A DNA stretch of 64,000 nucleotides from Gammaproteobacteria bacterium (GTDB lineage Bacteria; Pseudomonadota; Gammaproteobacteria; Pseudomonadales; Halieaceae), in the NCBI GenBank assembly GCA_009937065.1, contig JAACDF010000019.1:1-64000 (forward strand), written 5' to 3'. Both the position numbers and the translations under genes were made by a program. The notes under the pieces are model-generated. The model was not told the DNA's origin. It searched no databases and saw only the letters and a list, made by a program, of their open reading frames with translations. Positions 42,090 through 50,210 of the stretch are shown piece by piece (positions within the stretch are counted from its first letter, which is position 1; every line of letters starts with the position of its first letter).

Positions 42090-42944
42090 TCAACTGGCCT
42101 TTGCCCTTCGACCAAAGTCGAAAAAGGCATCCAGCAACACCGCTATGAGCACGCCTACCTTGAGCAAGTCAACAAATGTCCAAAGCATGTAACTCACAGC
42201 CAGAAATCCAAATCCAAGCTGTCGATCCCGCGCTACGTGATGCAGTAGTGCAAAACCGCAAATCGTGACAGGAATACCTGCCAAGGCAGTCCATGCTGCC
42301 ACTTCTCTTCCGCCCACGGCGCCAGCGATGACGACCAAAACCAAGGCAGCGGCCCATAGTGAGGGCAACCGCAACGCCCTGAACTCATCGCCAAAAGCAC
42401 CCGGCTTGTATAGCGCCGCCTGCCAATACCGGCCCAATAGCAAGCTAAGGCAGGCAAGCAACGAGTTACCCACTGCCATGAGCCCCGCCACTTGCGGCAC
42501 GGATGGCCTCATTATCTCGATAACGGCAGCATCGTCGGCACCGGACTCCAGTGCTTCAATCCACGTATCGAACATCATCAACAACGCGTCCAAAAAAGCG
42601 GAGTTGAATGCCAGCAGTACCACACCACCCAAGGCGGATACGGGTACGACCGCTACAAGCGCCAGTGACAGACTGTAGGTCTGTGCTAGCACTGCTGCAC
42701 CCACAAAGACTGAGAGCAACAAGAGACCTGTACCGTAATCTCCGCTCACCCAGCCCAGTAAGAGGGCGGGGAGCAACGACCACAATGCAATCCAAGCGCC
42801 ATCTCGCACACTGCGACCCAAGGTCACAAGTGCAATGGCTGCCGCACTCACAGGTGCGGCAATGACAAGCACGGAACCAATCACAGCGACCGCCAGCGCT
42901 TGCCAACGACCGCGCATGATGAATTCAGCGAGGTCGCGCATCAT
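42090..42944 (-). CDS. DUF2232-like multi-spanning membrane protein
   Basis: 284 residues with about eight hydrophobic segments spread over the whole length (for example 16-40, 48-68, 70-88, 90-112, 150-170, 195-213, 218-235 and 245-272). Pseudomonas genomes have a gene of this type at the same place between rpsR and rplI. It resembles the DUF2232/YybS integral-membrane family, whose role is unknown. It lies 3 nt after rpsR, so it is translated from the ribosomal-protein mRNA. Confidence 0.85.
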   Translation of the reverse strand: MMRDLAEFIMRGRWQALAVAVIGSVLVIAAPVSAAAIALVTLGRSVRDGAWIALWSLLPALLLGWVSGDYGTGLLLLSVFVGAAVLAQTYSLSLALVAVVPVSALGGVVLLAFNSAFLDALLMMFDTWIEALESGADDAAVIEIMRPSVPQVAGLMAVGNSLLACLSLLLGRYWQAALYKPGAFGDEFRALRLPSLWAAALVLVVIAGAVGGREVAAWTALAGIPVTICGFALLHHVARDRQLGFGFLAVSYMLWTFVDLLKVGVLIAVLLDAFFDFGRRAKAS

Positions 42945-42947
42945 GTC

Positions 42948-43175
42948 TTACTGGTGCGAATCCGTGTAGGGCAGCAGTGCCAGGTAACGGGCGCGCTTGA
43001 TGGCCGTAGCCAATTGACGCTGATACTTCGCCTTTGTACCTGTGATACGACTAGGCACAATCTTTCCAGTTTCACTGATGTACTGCTTTAAGACTTCTAA
43101 ATCTTTATAGTCGATTTCCTGCACACCCTCGGCAGTAAAACGACAAAACTTTCTACGTCGGAAAAAACGTGACAT
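42948..43175 (-). CDS. rpsR: 30S ribosomal protein S18
   Basis: 75 residues, the usual length. It begins [25 protein letters not shown] and contains the conserved [29 protein letters not shown]. It binds next to S6 on the 30S platform. It is 3 nt after rpsF. Confidence 0.99.
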   Translation of the reverse strand: MSRFFRRRKFCRFTAEGVQEIDYKDLEVLKQYISETGKIVPSRITGTKAKYQRQLATAIKRARYLALLPYTDSHQ

Positions 43176-43178
43176 GGA

Positions 43179-43703
43179 TTAAGCCTCCTCTTCGCTGTCG
43201 TGTGCAGCCGGCGCATCGTCTGGCTCTGCTGCCTCTGCGGTTTCTTCAACCACTTCTTCAGCTACTTCTTCAGCAGCGTCTGCATCACCCGAATCATCTA
43301 CCTCAGCTACTGAAGCTTCCTCTTCGGCCTTCGCCTCAGCGGCTTGGCGCTCCTGATAACGTGACTTACGCTCGCGATCTTCCTTCTCAGACTTCATGAT
43401 CAGTGACTCTTCAGTCACTGCGTCGTCTCGACGGATCACGAGGTTGCGAATGACAGCATCGTTGTAGCGGAACGTTGTCGTAAGCTCTTCCATTGCCTCG
43501 TTACTGGCTTCAACATTCATCAAGACATAGTGCGCCTTGTGAATCTTGTTGATGTGGTAAGCGAGTTGGCGGCGACCCCAATCCTCGAGGCGATGCACTT
43601 GGCCGCCATCCTTGGTGATCACATTGGTATACCGTTCAATCATGCCCGGTACTTGTTCCGACTGGTCCGGGTGGACCATAAAGACGATTTCGTAGTGTCG
43701 CAC
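43179..43703 (-). CDS. rpsF: 30S ribosomal protein S6 with long acidic C-terminal extension
   Basis: 174 residues from GTG ([21 protein letters not shown]), chosen because GGGAGA precedes it; the track start is 12 codons earlier. Residues 1-100 are the normal S6 fold. E. coli S6 has about 131 residues, whereas here residues from about 120 form a very Glu/Ala/Asp-rich tail ending in EEEA. RimK, which adds glutamates to S6, and a RimB-like peptidase are encoded at 32.6-34 kb. The encoded tail may mimic or extend that modification. First gene of rpsF-rpsR-membrane protein-rplI. Confidence 0.97.
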   Translation of the reverse strand: MRHYEIVFMVHPDQSEQVPGMIERYTNVITKDGGQVHRLEDWGRRQLAYHINKIHKAHYVLMNVEASNEAMEELTTTFRYNDAVIRNLVIRRDDAVTEESLIMKSEKEDRERKSRYQERQAAEAKAEEEASVAEVDDSGDADAAEEVAEEVVEETAEAAEPDDAPAAHDSEEEA

Positions 43704-43821
43704 TAACGATCTCTCCCTTCGGTTGTAGCTGCCTGACAATCAGTGCAGCAAGGAGTTAAGGCTCTAAGAGCCCGGCTAATTGTGAGGCGCGGAGTCTACA
43801 TAGGCCCGCAGTGGAATGCAA

Positions 43822-44565
43822 TCACCCGGCGGTGCGCTGGCGTACGGCCTCAAATAGACACACACCGGTCGCCACCGAAACATTGAGACTCGAGACGTCA
43901 CCGGCCATCGGGAGCTTGACCAGAAAGTCACAGGCATCAGTCGTTAATCGACGCATACCGGGACCTTCAGCGCCCATTACAATGACGACGGGAAGGGTGA
44001 GATCTTGATCGTAAAGCACCGCATCCGCTTCGCCAGTCGTCCCGATGACCCAAAGCCCCGCTTCTTTTAATGCCTTGAGTGTCCGCGCGAGATTGGTCAC
44101 GCGAACAAGTGGAATAGCTTCTGCGGCACCACTAGCCACCTTCCTTGCCGTTGCGTTGAGCTCTGCGCTGTTATCTTTTGGCACTACCACGGCGTGAACT
44201 CCGGCCGCATCGGCACTGCGCAGGCATGCGCCCAAGTTGTGAGGGTCGGTCACGCCGTCCAGGACAAGCACCAAGGGCCGCTCACAACTCGCCAAGTAAG
44301 AGATAAGGTCTCGTTCGTTAACGTTACTTTCTGACGATATGCGCTCAATGACAGCGACAACGCCCTGATGACGTTCGGCTACCTTGTTATCCAAATCTGC
44401 CTTAGGCACCCGGTTAACAGATACGCCTTGATTCTTCGCGAGCGCGAGGATTGCTTGGATGCGCTTATCGTTGCGATCAGTCTGAATAAACAACGCCAGA
44501 ATGCGCTGTGGAGACCGTCGCAATAGGCTGTCGACTGCATGGATGCCAAAGGCCATATCGCTCAT
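43822..44565 (-). CDS. rlmB: 23S rRNA (guanosine(2251)-2'-O)-methyltransferase RlmB
   Basis: 247 residues of the SpoU/TrmH knotted methyltransferase family. The N-terminal RNA-binding domain is about 1-75. Motif 1 LDGVTDPHNLGACLRSADAAG, motif 2 VMGAEGPGM and motif 3 LPMAGDVSSLNVSVATG are present. Its start overlaps the rnr stop as ATGA, the standard rnr-rlmB pairing. Confidence 0.97.
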   Translation of the reverse strand: MSDMAFGIHAVDSLLRRSPQRILALFIQTDRNDKRIQAILALAKNQGVSVNRVPKADLDNKVAERHQGVVAVIERISSESNVNERDLISYLASCERPLVLVLDGVTDPHNLGACLRSADAAGVHAVVVPKDNSAELNATARKVASGAAEAIPLVRVTNLARTLKALKEAGLWVIGTTGEADAVLYDQDLTLPVVIVMGAEGPGMRRLTTDACDFLVKLPMAGDVSSLNVSVATGVCLFEAVRQRTAG

Positions 44566-47012
44566 GCGTTACGACCCCTGCGCTTTGGTGCGCCTTTGTT
44601 CTTGGACGCCTTGCTCTTCGATGATTTTTTCTTCGACGCGCTCGCTGATGACCGAGCTTTATTATCTGACTTTTTTTCTGATTTGTCAGATCGACGCTCC
44701 GAGCGGGAACCGGCGTTTCCTCGTTTGGCATCACCCGAAACATGCCGGGCCTTCCGCGACCTAATCGACGGCTTGTTACCGCGGCGCCCCGCTCCAGGCG
44801 TCACGACACCAACCAACTCAAGATCAATTTTGCGATCATCGAGGTCGACGCGAGCCACCTGAACTCGGACTGCATCACCCAACTGATAAGTTTGCCGAGT
44901 GTGTTCACCAACAAGGCGCTGCGATGCATGATCGAAGTGGTAGTAATCGGATGGCAACGCACTGATATGAACCAGACCTTCCATGTAGATATCGGTTAAC
45001 TCGACAAACATGCCAAAGCGAGTCACTGACGCAACAACACCCGCGAACTCATCACCAATATGGTGTCGTAGATACTCACACTTGAGCCACAATTGAACGT
45101 CGCGCGTCGCATCATCGGCTCGTCGCTCGGTCATCGAGCAGTGCTCACCTGCCGCAACGAGGTCGGTCATCGTGTAGGGATAGAGTCCTCGGGTTTTCTC
45201 TTTTGACAGCTTCCTTGGCGTGGAGCCTGAAGCAGTGGCCAGACGCTTAATCGCCCTGTGAACTAGCAAATCGGGATAGCGCCGAATGGGCGAGGTAAAA
45301 TGCGCATAGGCCTCGTAGTTAAGGCCGAAATGTCCGCCATTATCTGGCTTGTAGACCGCCTGACTGAGCGAGCGAAGCAACATCGTTTGAATGACCTGAG
45401 CGTCATCTCTCTCTGCCAAGCGCGACAGCACGCTTTGATAATCCAATGGTGTGGGATCCATGCCACCCGGCAAGTCGAGTGCAAGCTCTCCCAGAAATGT
45501 TCGTAGTGCTTCCAATCGCTCGGCGGACGGGCCTTCATGCACACGGAACAGTGCCGCCAGTTCGGATTCCTCTAAGCACGCTGCAGTCGCAACATTGGCC
45601 GCCAGCATGCACTCCTCAATGAGCTTATGAGCATCATTGCGATTGACCGGCACAATGGCGTCAATCTTGCGGTTCTCGTCAAACAGAATCCGCGTCTCTA
45701 CGGTTTCGAAATCGATAGCACCCCGCGTCGATCTCGCCTCTCGGAGCACTTTATACAGCGCATGAAGTCGGAAAAGACCCTCCACCCGGTCAGTGTGCAC
45801 ATCAGCATGCCACCCGTTCTCAAGCACCTCGCCCACCTGCGTGTAGGTCAACCTCGCATGCGAGTGAATGACGGCCTCATAGAATGAGGCATCAGTCACC
45901 TGGCCTTCTGAATCAATGGCCATCTCACAAACCATGGCGAGGCGATCAACTGAAGGCTTTAACGAGCAGAGTCCATTGGAAAGCACCTCGGGGAACATCG
46001 GTACCACCCGCTCGGGGAAGTACACCGAGTTACCTCGATTAAACGCTTCCTCATCAAGCGCACTGCCAATTTGGACGTAATGACTTACATCAGCAATCGC
46101 CACCCAGAGCCGAAACCCTGACCCTTCAGTCTCACAATAGACCGCATCATCGAAATCTCGGGCATCCTCGCCGTCAATGGTGACAAGTCCAAGCTGCCTC
46201 AAATCAATGCGATTTTGCTTGTCCGACTCGGAGGGTTCATCACGAAGCGCACCCGCTTCAGATAGCACGGCATCCGGCCACTCATGAGGAATATCGTGAG
46301 CACGAATTGCCACATCAATCTCGAGCCCTGGATCGAGATGATCACCTAAAATCTCCTCAACCTCACCCTTGGCGCCCAGCACTTCCGTTGGGTAATCGGT
46401 GAGTTTGACTGAGACAAGCTGACCAGACTTCGCACCATGCTTCGATTTGGGCGGTATCAACACGTGATTGCTGATGCGGCGGTTGTGGGGCAACAAATAT
46501 CCAATCCCGCCCTCTTCCATGTATCGACCCACAATGTGGGTGTGCGCGCGAGTCAGGACTTCAACGACCTGGCCCTCAGGTCGTCCTTTATCGTCATGAC
46601 CTGACTGGGCCACCAGCACCTCGTCACCATCAAACACGCTGTACATCTGCCGACTGGATAGAAAGAAGTCATCACCACCTTCAGCGGGTGAGGCAAAACC
46701 ATAGCCATCTCGGTGACCAATAATTTTGCATTTCACCAAGTCCATCTTCTTTGGAAGACCGAGGGCACCGCGTCGGCCCGAAATCAACTGGCCCTCTCGT
46801 TGCATCGCCTTAACGCGCTTCTGAAGCGAAAAAAGATCACTGTCGCCATGAATACCGAGTGCATCCGCGAGCTCAGTAAAGCGCATGGGTACATCGCGTT
46901 CAGCCATGACAGCGAGAATCAACTCTCGACTTGCGATGGGTTGATCGTATTTTTGGGCCTCGCGCACTGCTTCAGGGTCGGTCAGCGCGGTAGCCTTAGA
47001 GGGTTTCTTCAA
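44562..47012 (-). CDS. rnr: ribonuclease R
   Basis: 816 residues. A 3'-5' exoribonuclease of the RNB family that can degrade structured RNA. It has an N-terminal helix-turn-helix and cold-shock domains (about 25-230), the RNB active-site segment DGEDARDFDDAVY near 270, an S1 domain at about 640-720, and a Lys/Arg/Ser-rich tail from about 735 typical of RNase R. The track start is a TTG (MKKPSKATALTDPEAV) with GGCGGA just upstream; no better ATG precedes the conserved region. It is coupled to rlmB. Confidence 0.97.
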   Translation of the reverse strand: MKKPSKATALTDPEAVREAQKYDQPIASRELILAVMAERDVPMRFTELADALGIHGDSDLFSLQKRVKAMQREGQLISGRRGALGLPKKMDLVKCKIIGHRDGYGFASPAEGGDDFFLSSRQMYSVFDGDEVLVAQSGHDDKGRPEGQVVEVLTRAHTHIVGRYMEEGGIGYLLPHNRRISNHVLIPPKSKHGAKSGQLVSVKLTDYPTEVLGAKGEVEEILGDHLDPGLEIDVAIRAHDIPHEWPDAVLSEAGALRDEPSESDKQNRIDLRQLGLVTIDGEDARDFDDAVYCETEGSGFRLWVAIADVSHYVQIGSALDEEAFNRGNSVYFPERVVPMFPEVLSNGLCSLKPSVDRLAMVCEMAIDSEGQVTDASFYEAVIHSHARLTYTQVGEVLENGWHADVHTDRVEGLFRLHALYKVLREARSTRGAIDFETVETRILFDENRKIDAIVPVNRNDAHKLIEECMLAANVATAACLEESELAALFRVHEGPSAERLEALRTFLGELALDLPGGMDPTPLDYQSVLSRLAERDDAQVIQTMLLRSLSQAVYKPDNGGHFGLNYEAYAHFTSPIRRYPDLLVHRAIKRLATASGSTPRKLSKEKTRGLYPYTMTDLVAAGEHCSMTERRADDATRDVQLWLKCEYLRHHIGDEFAGVVASVTRFGMFVELTDIYMEGLVHISALPSDYYHFDHASQRLVGEHTRQTYQLGDAVRVQVARVDLDDRKIDLELVGVVTPGAGRRGNKPSIRSRKARHVSGDAKRGNAGSRSERRSDKSEKKSDNKARSSASASKKKSSKSKASKNKGAPKRRGRNA

Positions 47013-47079
47013 AATTCCGCCAGTGGGGTAGTGAATAGCTGATTGCTATTGGATAGCCGAGAAGTGTACGGGGATGCGA

Positions 47080-47108
47080 TTGACAAATAAATGGTCAACC
47101 CTTAGCCT
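47080..47108 (+). promoter_or_regulatory. probable promoter of tRNA-Leu
   Basis: TTGACA, 17-nt spacer, then TAGCCT (3/6 match to TATAAT) with a CGCG discriminator, 25 nt before the tRNA 5' end. The perfect -35 and GC-rich discriminator resemble the two tRNA promoters near 14 kb, but the -10 is poor. Confidence 0.5.
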
Positions 47109-47133
47109 CGCGATCCTTCGTTTTGCCTTACCT

Positions 47134-47220
47134 GCCCAGGTGGTGAAATTGGTAGACACGCTAGCTTCAGGTGCTAGTGCTCGCAAGGGCGTGGAGGTTC
47201 AAGTCCTCTCCTGGGCACCA
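47134..47220 (+). tRNA. tRNA-Leu (CAG)
   Basis: 87 nt class II tRNA with encoded CCA. The acceptor is GCCCAGG/CCTGGGC. The anticodon loop TTCAGGT lies in CTAGC/GCTAG. There is a long variable arm, and the T arm is GGAGGTTCAAGTCCTC. Its last 16 nt are repeated at 48311-48326, marking it as a likely integration target. Confidence 0.97.
47205..47220 (+). repeat. tRNA-Leu 3'-end direct repeat, copy 1 (att-like)
   Basis: CCTCTCCTGGGCACCA, the last 16 nt of tRNA-Leu, occurs again exactly at 48311-48326, offset 1106 bp. Short duplications of a tRNA 3' end flanking accessory genes are the usual trace of tyrosine-recombinase integration. Confidence 0.85.
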
Positions 47221-47282
47221 AACTTTTCACTAACACTAATAGTTCGTAGTCATCTCGCCTATCGTAGTTTTTGCGTGGAGAG

Positions 47283-47345
47283 GACTATTCCAGCTGCGCG
47301 CCTGCCTCTGCTAACATCAGACGCTTGCTTTCGTTGGCTCGCAGC
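47283..47345. repeat. second direct repeat, copy 1
   Basis: 63 bp aligning without gaps to 48389-48451. Identical blocks of 20, 13 and 16 bp (GACTATTCCAGCTGCGCGCC, ATCAGACGCTTGC, TTCGTTGGCTCGCAGC) are separated by a 13-bp variable block and one mismatch. The offset is 1106 bp, identical to that of the tRNA-end repeat. Confidence 0.85.
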
Positions 47346-47363
47346 GATGCCTCTGTCTGACGC

Positions 47364-48215
47364 TTAATGCTCAAATCTTAGCTCCGTCACCAGAGCCTTC
47401 TTAACTTCAAGTTTGCCTTCTGGCTCACCCTTTAAAGCAACATCAAAAAAGGACTCAATGTAGTAAGTCATTTCCTCGTGAAATCGCACGCTAAGTGGTC
47501 GATCTGTCCAAGAGGAGTGCCTAGCCCTTTTAAAAATTTGTAGATATTTTGGGCTAGGCGTTTGGTCATATGCGCCATTGGACTTGGCTAAATCTGGGGT
47601 TATTGGACGATCTTTTGAACCTCCCTGATAGAGCGTTCTGACATTAGCAATTCTCTTTATCTGCTTCTGGTCAGCGTAAGGTTTGTGCCATGGGGATAAC
47701 AAAGCAATAGCAATTACTTCATCTCTTTTCCATGACTCCCATGCTCCGGCCAATCCCATGCATGAGTAGCCCCCCATTGAGTGTCCCAAACACCCCACTT
47801 GATCGAAGCTCTTGATGTGTTTTGCAAAATCCGTAGAAGACAAAGCGTCGAGTATTTTATGGATGTCATCTCTGCGGTCACTGTTGGTTTGACCTGTCCA
47901 CTCCCGAGGCTTTCGCCAAGATACGTCTGGAGTTGTTAGACGCTCGATGCAGTCCGCATGTTTAGGGGCCACGACTATATAGCCAGCGTTAGCAAGTTGA
48001 CTCTGTATACCGTCAACACCAGATGGGCATCCACCCATACCATGAGAAAAAATGATTAATGGATACACCCCGTCGCCGGCTCTTCTGATTTCTACCGGCA
48101 CTCCGTCGATAGAAGTTGTCGTCATGATATTTGCCAGTGATTCCTGCTCAACTGCCTGCAGTGGCAATGATGTCAACAGAATAAAAAAGGCACTAATTAA
48201 CCGTCTACATGACAT
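47364..48215 (-). CDS. secreted alpha/beta hydrolase (dienelactone hydrolase/PAF-acetylhydrolase type)
   Basis: 283 residues. The signal peptide MSCRRLISAFFILLTSLPLQA is probably cleaved near residue 22. The oxyanion-side motif FSHGMGG is near 57, the nucleophile elbow GHSMGG near 145, a likely acid in GGSKDRP near 205 and histidine in RARHSSW near 235. This indicates an exported esterase or lipase; its substrate is unknown. Base composition is visibly more A+T rich than the neighbours. It is the only gene between the two copies of the tRNA-Leu end repeat, so it was probably acquired. Confidence 0.85.
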   Translation of the reverse strand: MSCRRLISAFFILLTSLPLQAVEQESLANIMTTTSIDGVPVEIRRAGDGVYPLIIFSHGMGGCPSGVDGIQSQLANAGYIVVAPKHADCIERLTTPDVSWRKPREWTGQTNSDRRDDIHKILDALSSTDFAKHIKSFDQVGCLGHSMGGYSCMGLAGAWESWKRDEVIAIALLSPWHKPYADQKQIKRIANVRTLYQGGSKDRPITPDLAKSNGAYDQTPSPKYLQIFKRARHSSWTDRPLSVRFHEEMTYYIESFFDVALKGEPEGKLEVKKALVTELRFEH

Positions 48216-48310
48216 AGTATCGTTAGCCTCCTCTCGAGTCGCTGCGCCTCAGCTTGTGTCAGCTATACAAATCTCTAGAAGTGAGAGTCTAACTTAAAAC
48301 CCTGACTCAC

Positions 48311-48326
48311 CCTCTCCTGGGCACCA
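48311..48326 (+). repeat. tRNA-Leu 3'-end direct repeat, copy 2 (att-like)
   Basis: Exact copy of the last 16 nt of tRNA-Leu(CAG), including CCA, without a tRNA body. It bounds the hydrolase segment on the right. The flanking bases on both sides differ from copy 1, so the match is exactly 16 bp. The rest of 48216-48520 holds only this and the second repeat; no gene was seen. Confidence 0.85.
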
Positions 48327-48388
48327 TCTTCAGAGACTATCGAACAATCCCTTCGCCCGCATCGGCATCTTGCCAACAAGAGCAAGAA

Positions 48389-48451
48389 GACTATTCCAGC
48401 TGCGCGCCCGCTATAACGAAAATCAGACGCTTGCGTTCGTTGGCTCGCAGC
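48389..48451. repeat. second direct repeat, copy 2
   Basis: Partner of 47283-47345, gap-free over 63 bp. The 62 nt between this repeat and the tRNA-end repeat have the same length in both copies but clearly different sequence, so only the ends of a roughly 141-bp block are conserved. Confidence 0.85.
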
Positions 48452-48520
48452 AGCGCTGCTCAAAGCCCCAACTGATCCTCGTCTGGGTGACCGTGTTTTT
48501 TAGCCACATCTGACTTCACC

Positions 48521-48811
48521 CTACAGCGCAGTGACCATAAGGATGGTTGACCGACCAATGACGCCCAAAGGTAACGCCTCGGGAAAAGAGCTAAACAAAA
48601 ACAATAAGCTGCCACCTGCAGCAGCGACTGACATCTCCTCCTTACCCAGTTTTGGGGTCTTAGGGGTAGAGACCGTACGATCATCAATGCCTGGCACTTC
48701 CACGACAGAAGACTGATCGGGTAAATGGGGCGAAGTTTGTTTTCCACCCTTGAGGTCATCACCGCTTTCAATGCGGGGCTTAGTAGTAAAACGAAAATTA
48801 AACCCCATCAT
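48521..48811 (-). CDS. hypothetical small protein with hydrophobic C-terminus
   Basis: 96 residues from MMGFNFRFTTKPRIESGDD. The ATG overlaps the TAA of the upstream gene by one base (TAATG). Residues 1-60 are polar and charged. About 62-96 (MSVAAAGGSLLFLFSSFPEALPLGVIGRSTILMVTAL) is hydrophobic and could be membrane-embedded. No family is recognised. The overlapping ORF 48460-48771 in another frame is the alternative, but lacks the coupled start. Confidence 0.5.
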   Translation of the reverse strand: MMGFNFRFTTKPRIESGDDLKGGKQTSPHLPDQSSVVEVPGIDDRTVSTPKTPKLGKEEMSVAAAGGSLLFLFSSFPEALPLGVIGRSTILMVTAL

Positions 48812-49107
48812 TATCCCCAATTACACTGGATAACGATTCGCCGGTTATCGTTCTGCTCTGCCACTAAAATAAGGCCCCAGCTACGTGACTCAGCTTCATT
48901 AACCTGCCAACCCAGAAGCTGCAGTTGATTTTGATGGTGCTGAAGAACCGCGTGACAATCGCCTATACCGGCAGCGTAGGTTCCTAAGAATTCCTCGCCT
49001 TGGTAAACGGCCCCGCTGTAGGGACCTGCGATGGCATTTTCGACAAAAGATAAACTGGCAATCATCAGAAGGCTGACGACCAGCGTGTCTTTGATGTTGG
49101 AAATCAT
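48811..49107 (-). CDS. hypothetical secreted small protein
   Basis: 98 residues from MISNIKDTLVVSLLMIASLSF, chosen because GGAG lies 8 nt upstream; the track's GTG is 1 nt from that GGAG. The signal peptide is probably cleaved after ENAIAG near residue 28. The mature part of about 70 residues has two cysteines (GDCHAVL and VIQCNWG) that may form a disulfide. No family is recognised. It is coupled to the following 96-residue gene. Confidence 0.6.
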   Translation of the reverse strand: MISNIKDTLVVSLLMIASLSFVENAIAGPYSGAVYQGEEFLGTYAAGIGDCHAVLQHHQNQLQLLGWQVNEAESRSWGLILVAEQNDNRRIVIQCNWG

Positions 49108-49338
49108 GTGTTGCACTCCTGGTTAAAACAACGTCTGGAGGCGCAGCTAGCCCATGGCTTCTGCACCCAAATAGCGACAGTCATTTTCTTTTTCAGGAGT
49201 GAACGAAGTTCACTAAAGACGGCTTCTTCCTGAAGCTCTGGCGATAGTTTGCGTCACAGCGTCAGGAACACTCAACACCCTCGAAGGGGTATCTGCCAAC
49301 TGGAGGACAAACGGCTCAACGTATTTGGGGTGTGCTGA

Positions 49339-50067
49339 TTACCAGATCTCTTTGTAGGGCCTCAAATCGAGCTCATGCGTCCATGCGGAAGCAGGCTGAG
49401 CATGCAGTGCCCAAAATGCCTCGGCGATCGCATCGGGATCTAACGCGCCATCATCACCAAGCGACTCCAAATAGTCCGAGAAACGGCCTTGCACAATATC
49501 GCCGTTAACCACACCGTCGATGATGACGTGTGCAACATGGACGCCCTGTGGCCCGTATTCACGCGCGAGTGCTTGGGCGAGATTTCGAAGCCCTGCCTTT
49601 GCTACTGCAAAATGCGCAAAGTTGGGACGGCCCCTCAGCGACGCAGAGGCACCGGTAAAAAAAAGTGACCCACTACCTTGTTCAGACAACAGCGGAAGTG
49701 CGAGACGCGAGGTTAAAAACGCACCAAAACAGCCGATACGCCAAAAGTCTTCAAACTGCTCAGGGGACAGGTCACTAAACTTAATCGGAAGATTGCTCCC
49801 AGCATTGTAGATCACTGCGGCTAAGGGCTCATTGCGCTCTCGAACGATCTCAAAGGCGCGGTGTTGATCTTCCTGCGAGGTGACATCGGCAACAATGGAC
49901 TCAATAGAACCCCCTGCGGCGCTGATATCCGCAGCGGTTGCATCGAGCTTTTCAAGTGTCCGGCCAGCGATCATTACATGGTAGCCAGCCCCGGCAAATT
50001 TGCGCGCTACAGCAGCTCCAACACCCGCAGCGGCTCCAACACCTAAAATCAGTACCGTTTCTGACAC
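49339..50067 (-). CDS. short-chain dehydrogenase/reductase (SDR) with Phe at the catalytic Tyr position
   Basis: 242 residues. The N-terminal nucleotide-binding motif GVGAAAGVGAAVA is followed by R at AGRTLEKL, suggesting NADP preference. NAG appears as YNAGSN near 88 and the serine in TGASASLRGR near 140. The usual YxxxK reads FAVAK (153-157), as in a recognised SDR subgroup with SLRGRPNF. Activity cannot be assumed. The gene stands alone with about 140 nt upstream and 231 nt downstream free of genes. Confidence 0.9.
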   Translation of the reverse strand: MSETVLILGVGAAAGVGAAVARKFAGAGYHVMIAGRTLEKLDATAADISAAGGSIESIVADVTSQEDQHRAFEIVRERNEPLAAVIYNAGSNLPIKFSDLSPEQFEDFWRIGCFGAFLTSRLALPLLSEQGSGSLFFTGASASLRGRPNFAHFAVAKAGLRNLAQALAREYGPQGVHVAHVIIDGVVNGDIVQGRFSDYLESLGDDGALDPDAIAEAFWALHAQPASAWTHELDLRPYKEIW

Positions 50068-50210
50068 GGTTATTCCCTCACCTTATATTGCAGAATACTT
50101 GGATCATAACGCTCGGTGTAACTTCGGCGATCAAACATCAGTATGCCGTTAATGCCGGTTAGTGCCCAGATAGACGTAAAGCATCAATAATGACGCTTAA
50201 CCTTACTTGG

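Noticed and set aside
47221-48520. Integrase or transposase associated with the tRNA-Leu repeats
   Set aside because: All six frames were considered; only the hydrolase is a credible gene, so no mobility gene is present in the interval.
48460-48771. 103-aa minus-strand ORF overlapping the 48521 gene
   Set aside because: Different frame, no ribosome-binding site, and a composition rich in Cys, Trp and Arg typical of a shadow frame.
49192-49242. Nested hairpin TTCAGGA...GTGAACGAAGTTCAC...TCCTGAA between the small secreted gene and the SDR gene
   Set aside because: No T run on either strand and only short stems; not enough to call a terminator or regulatory RNA.
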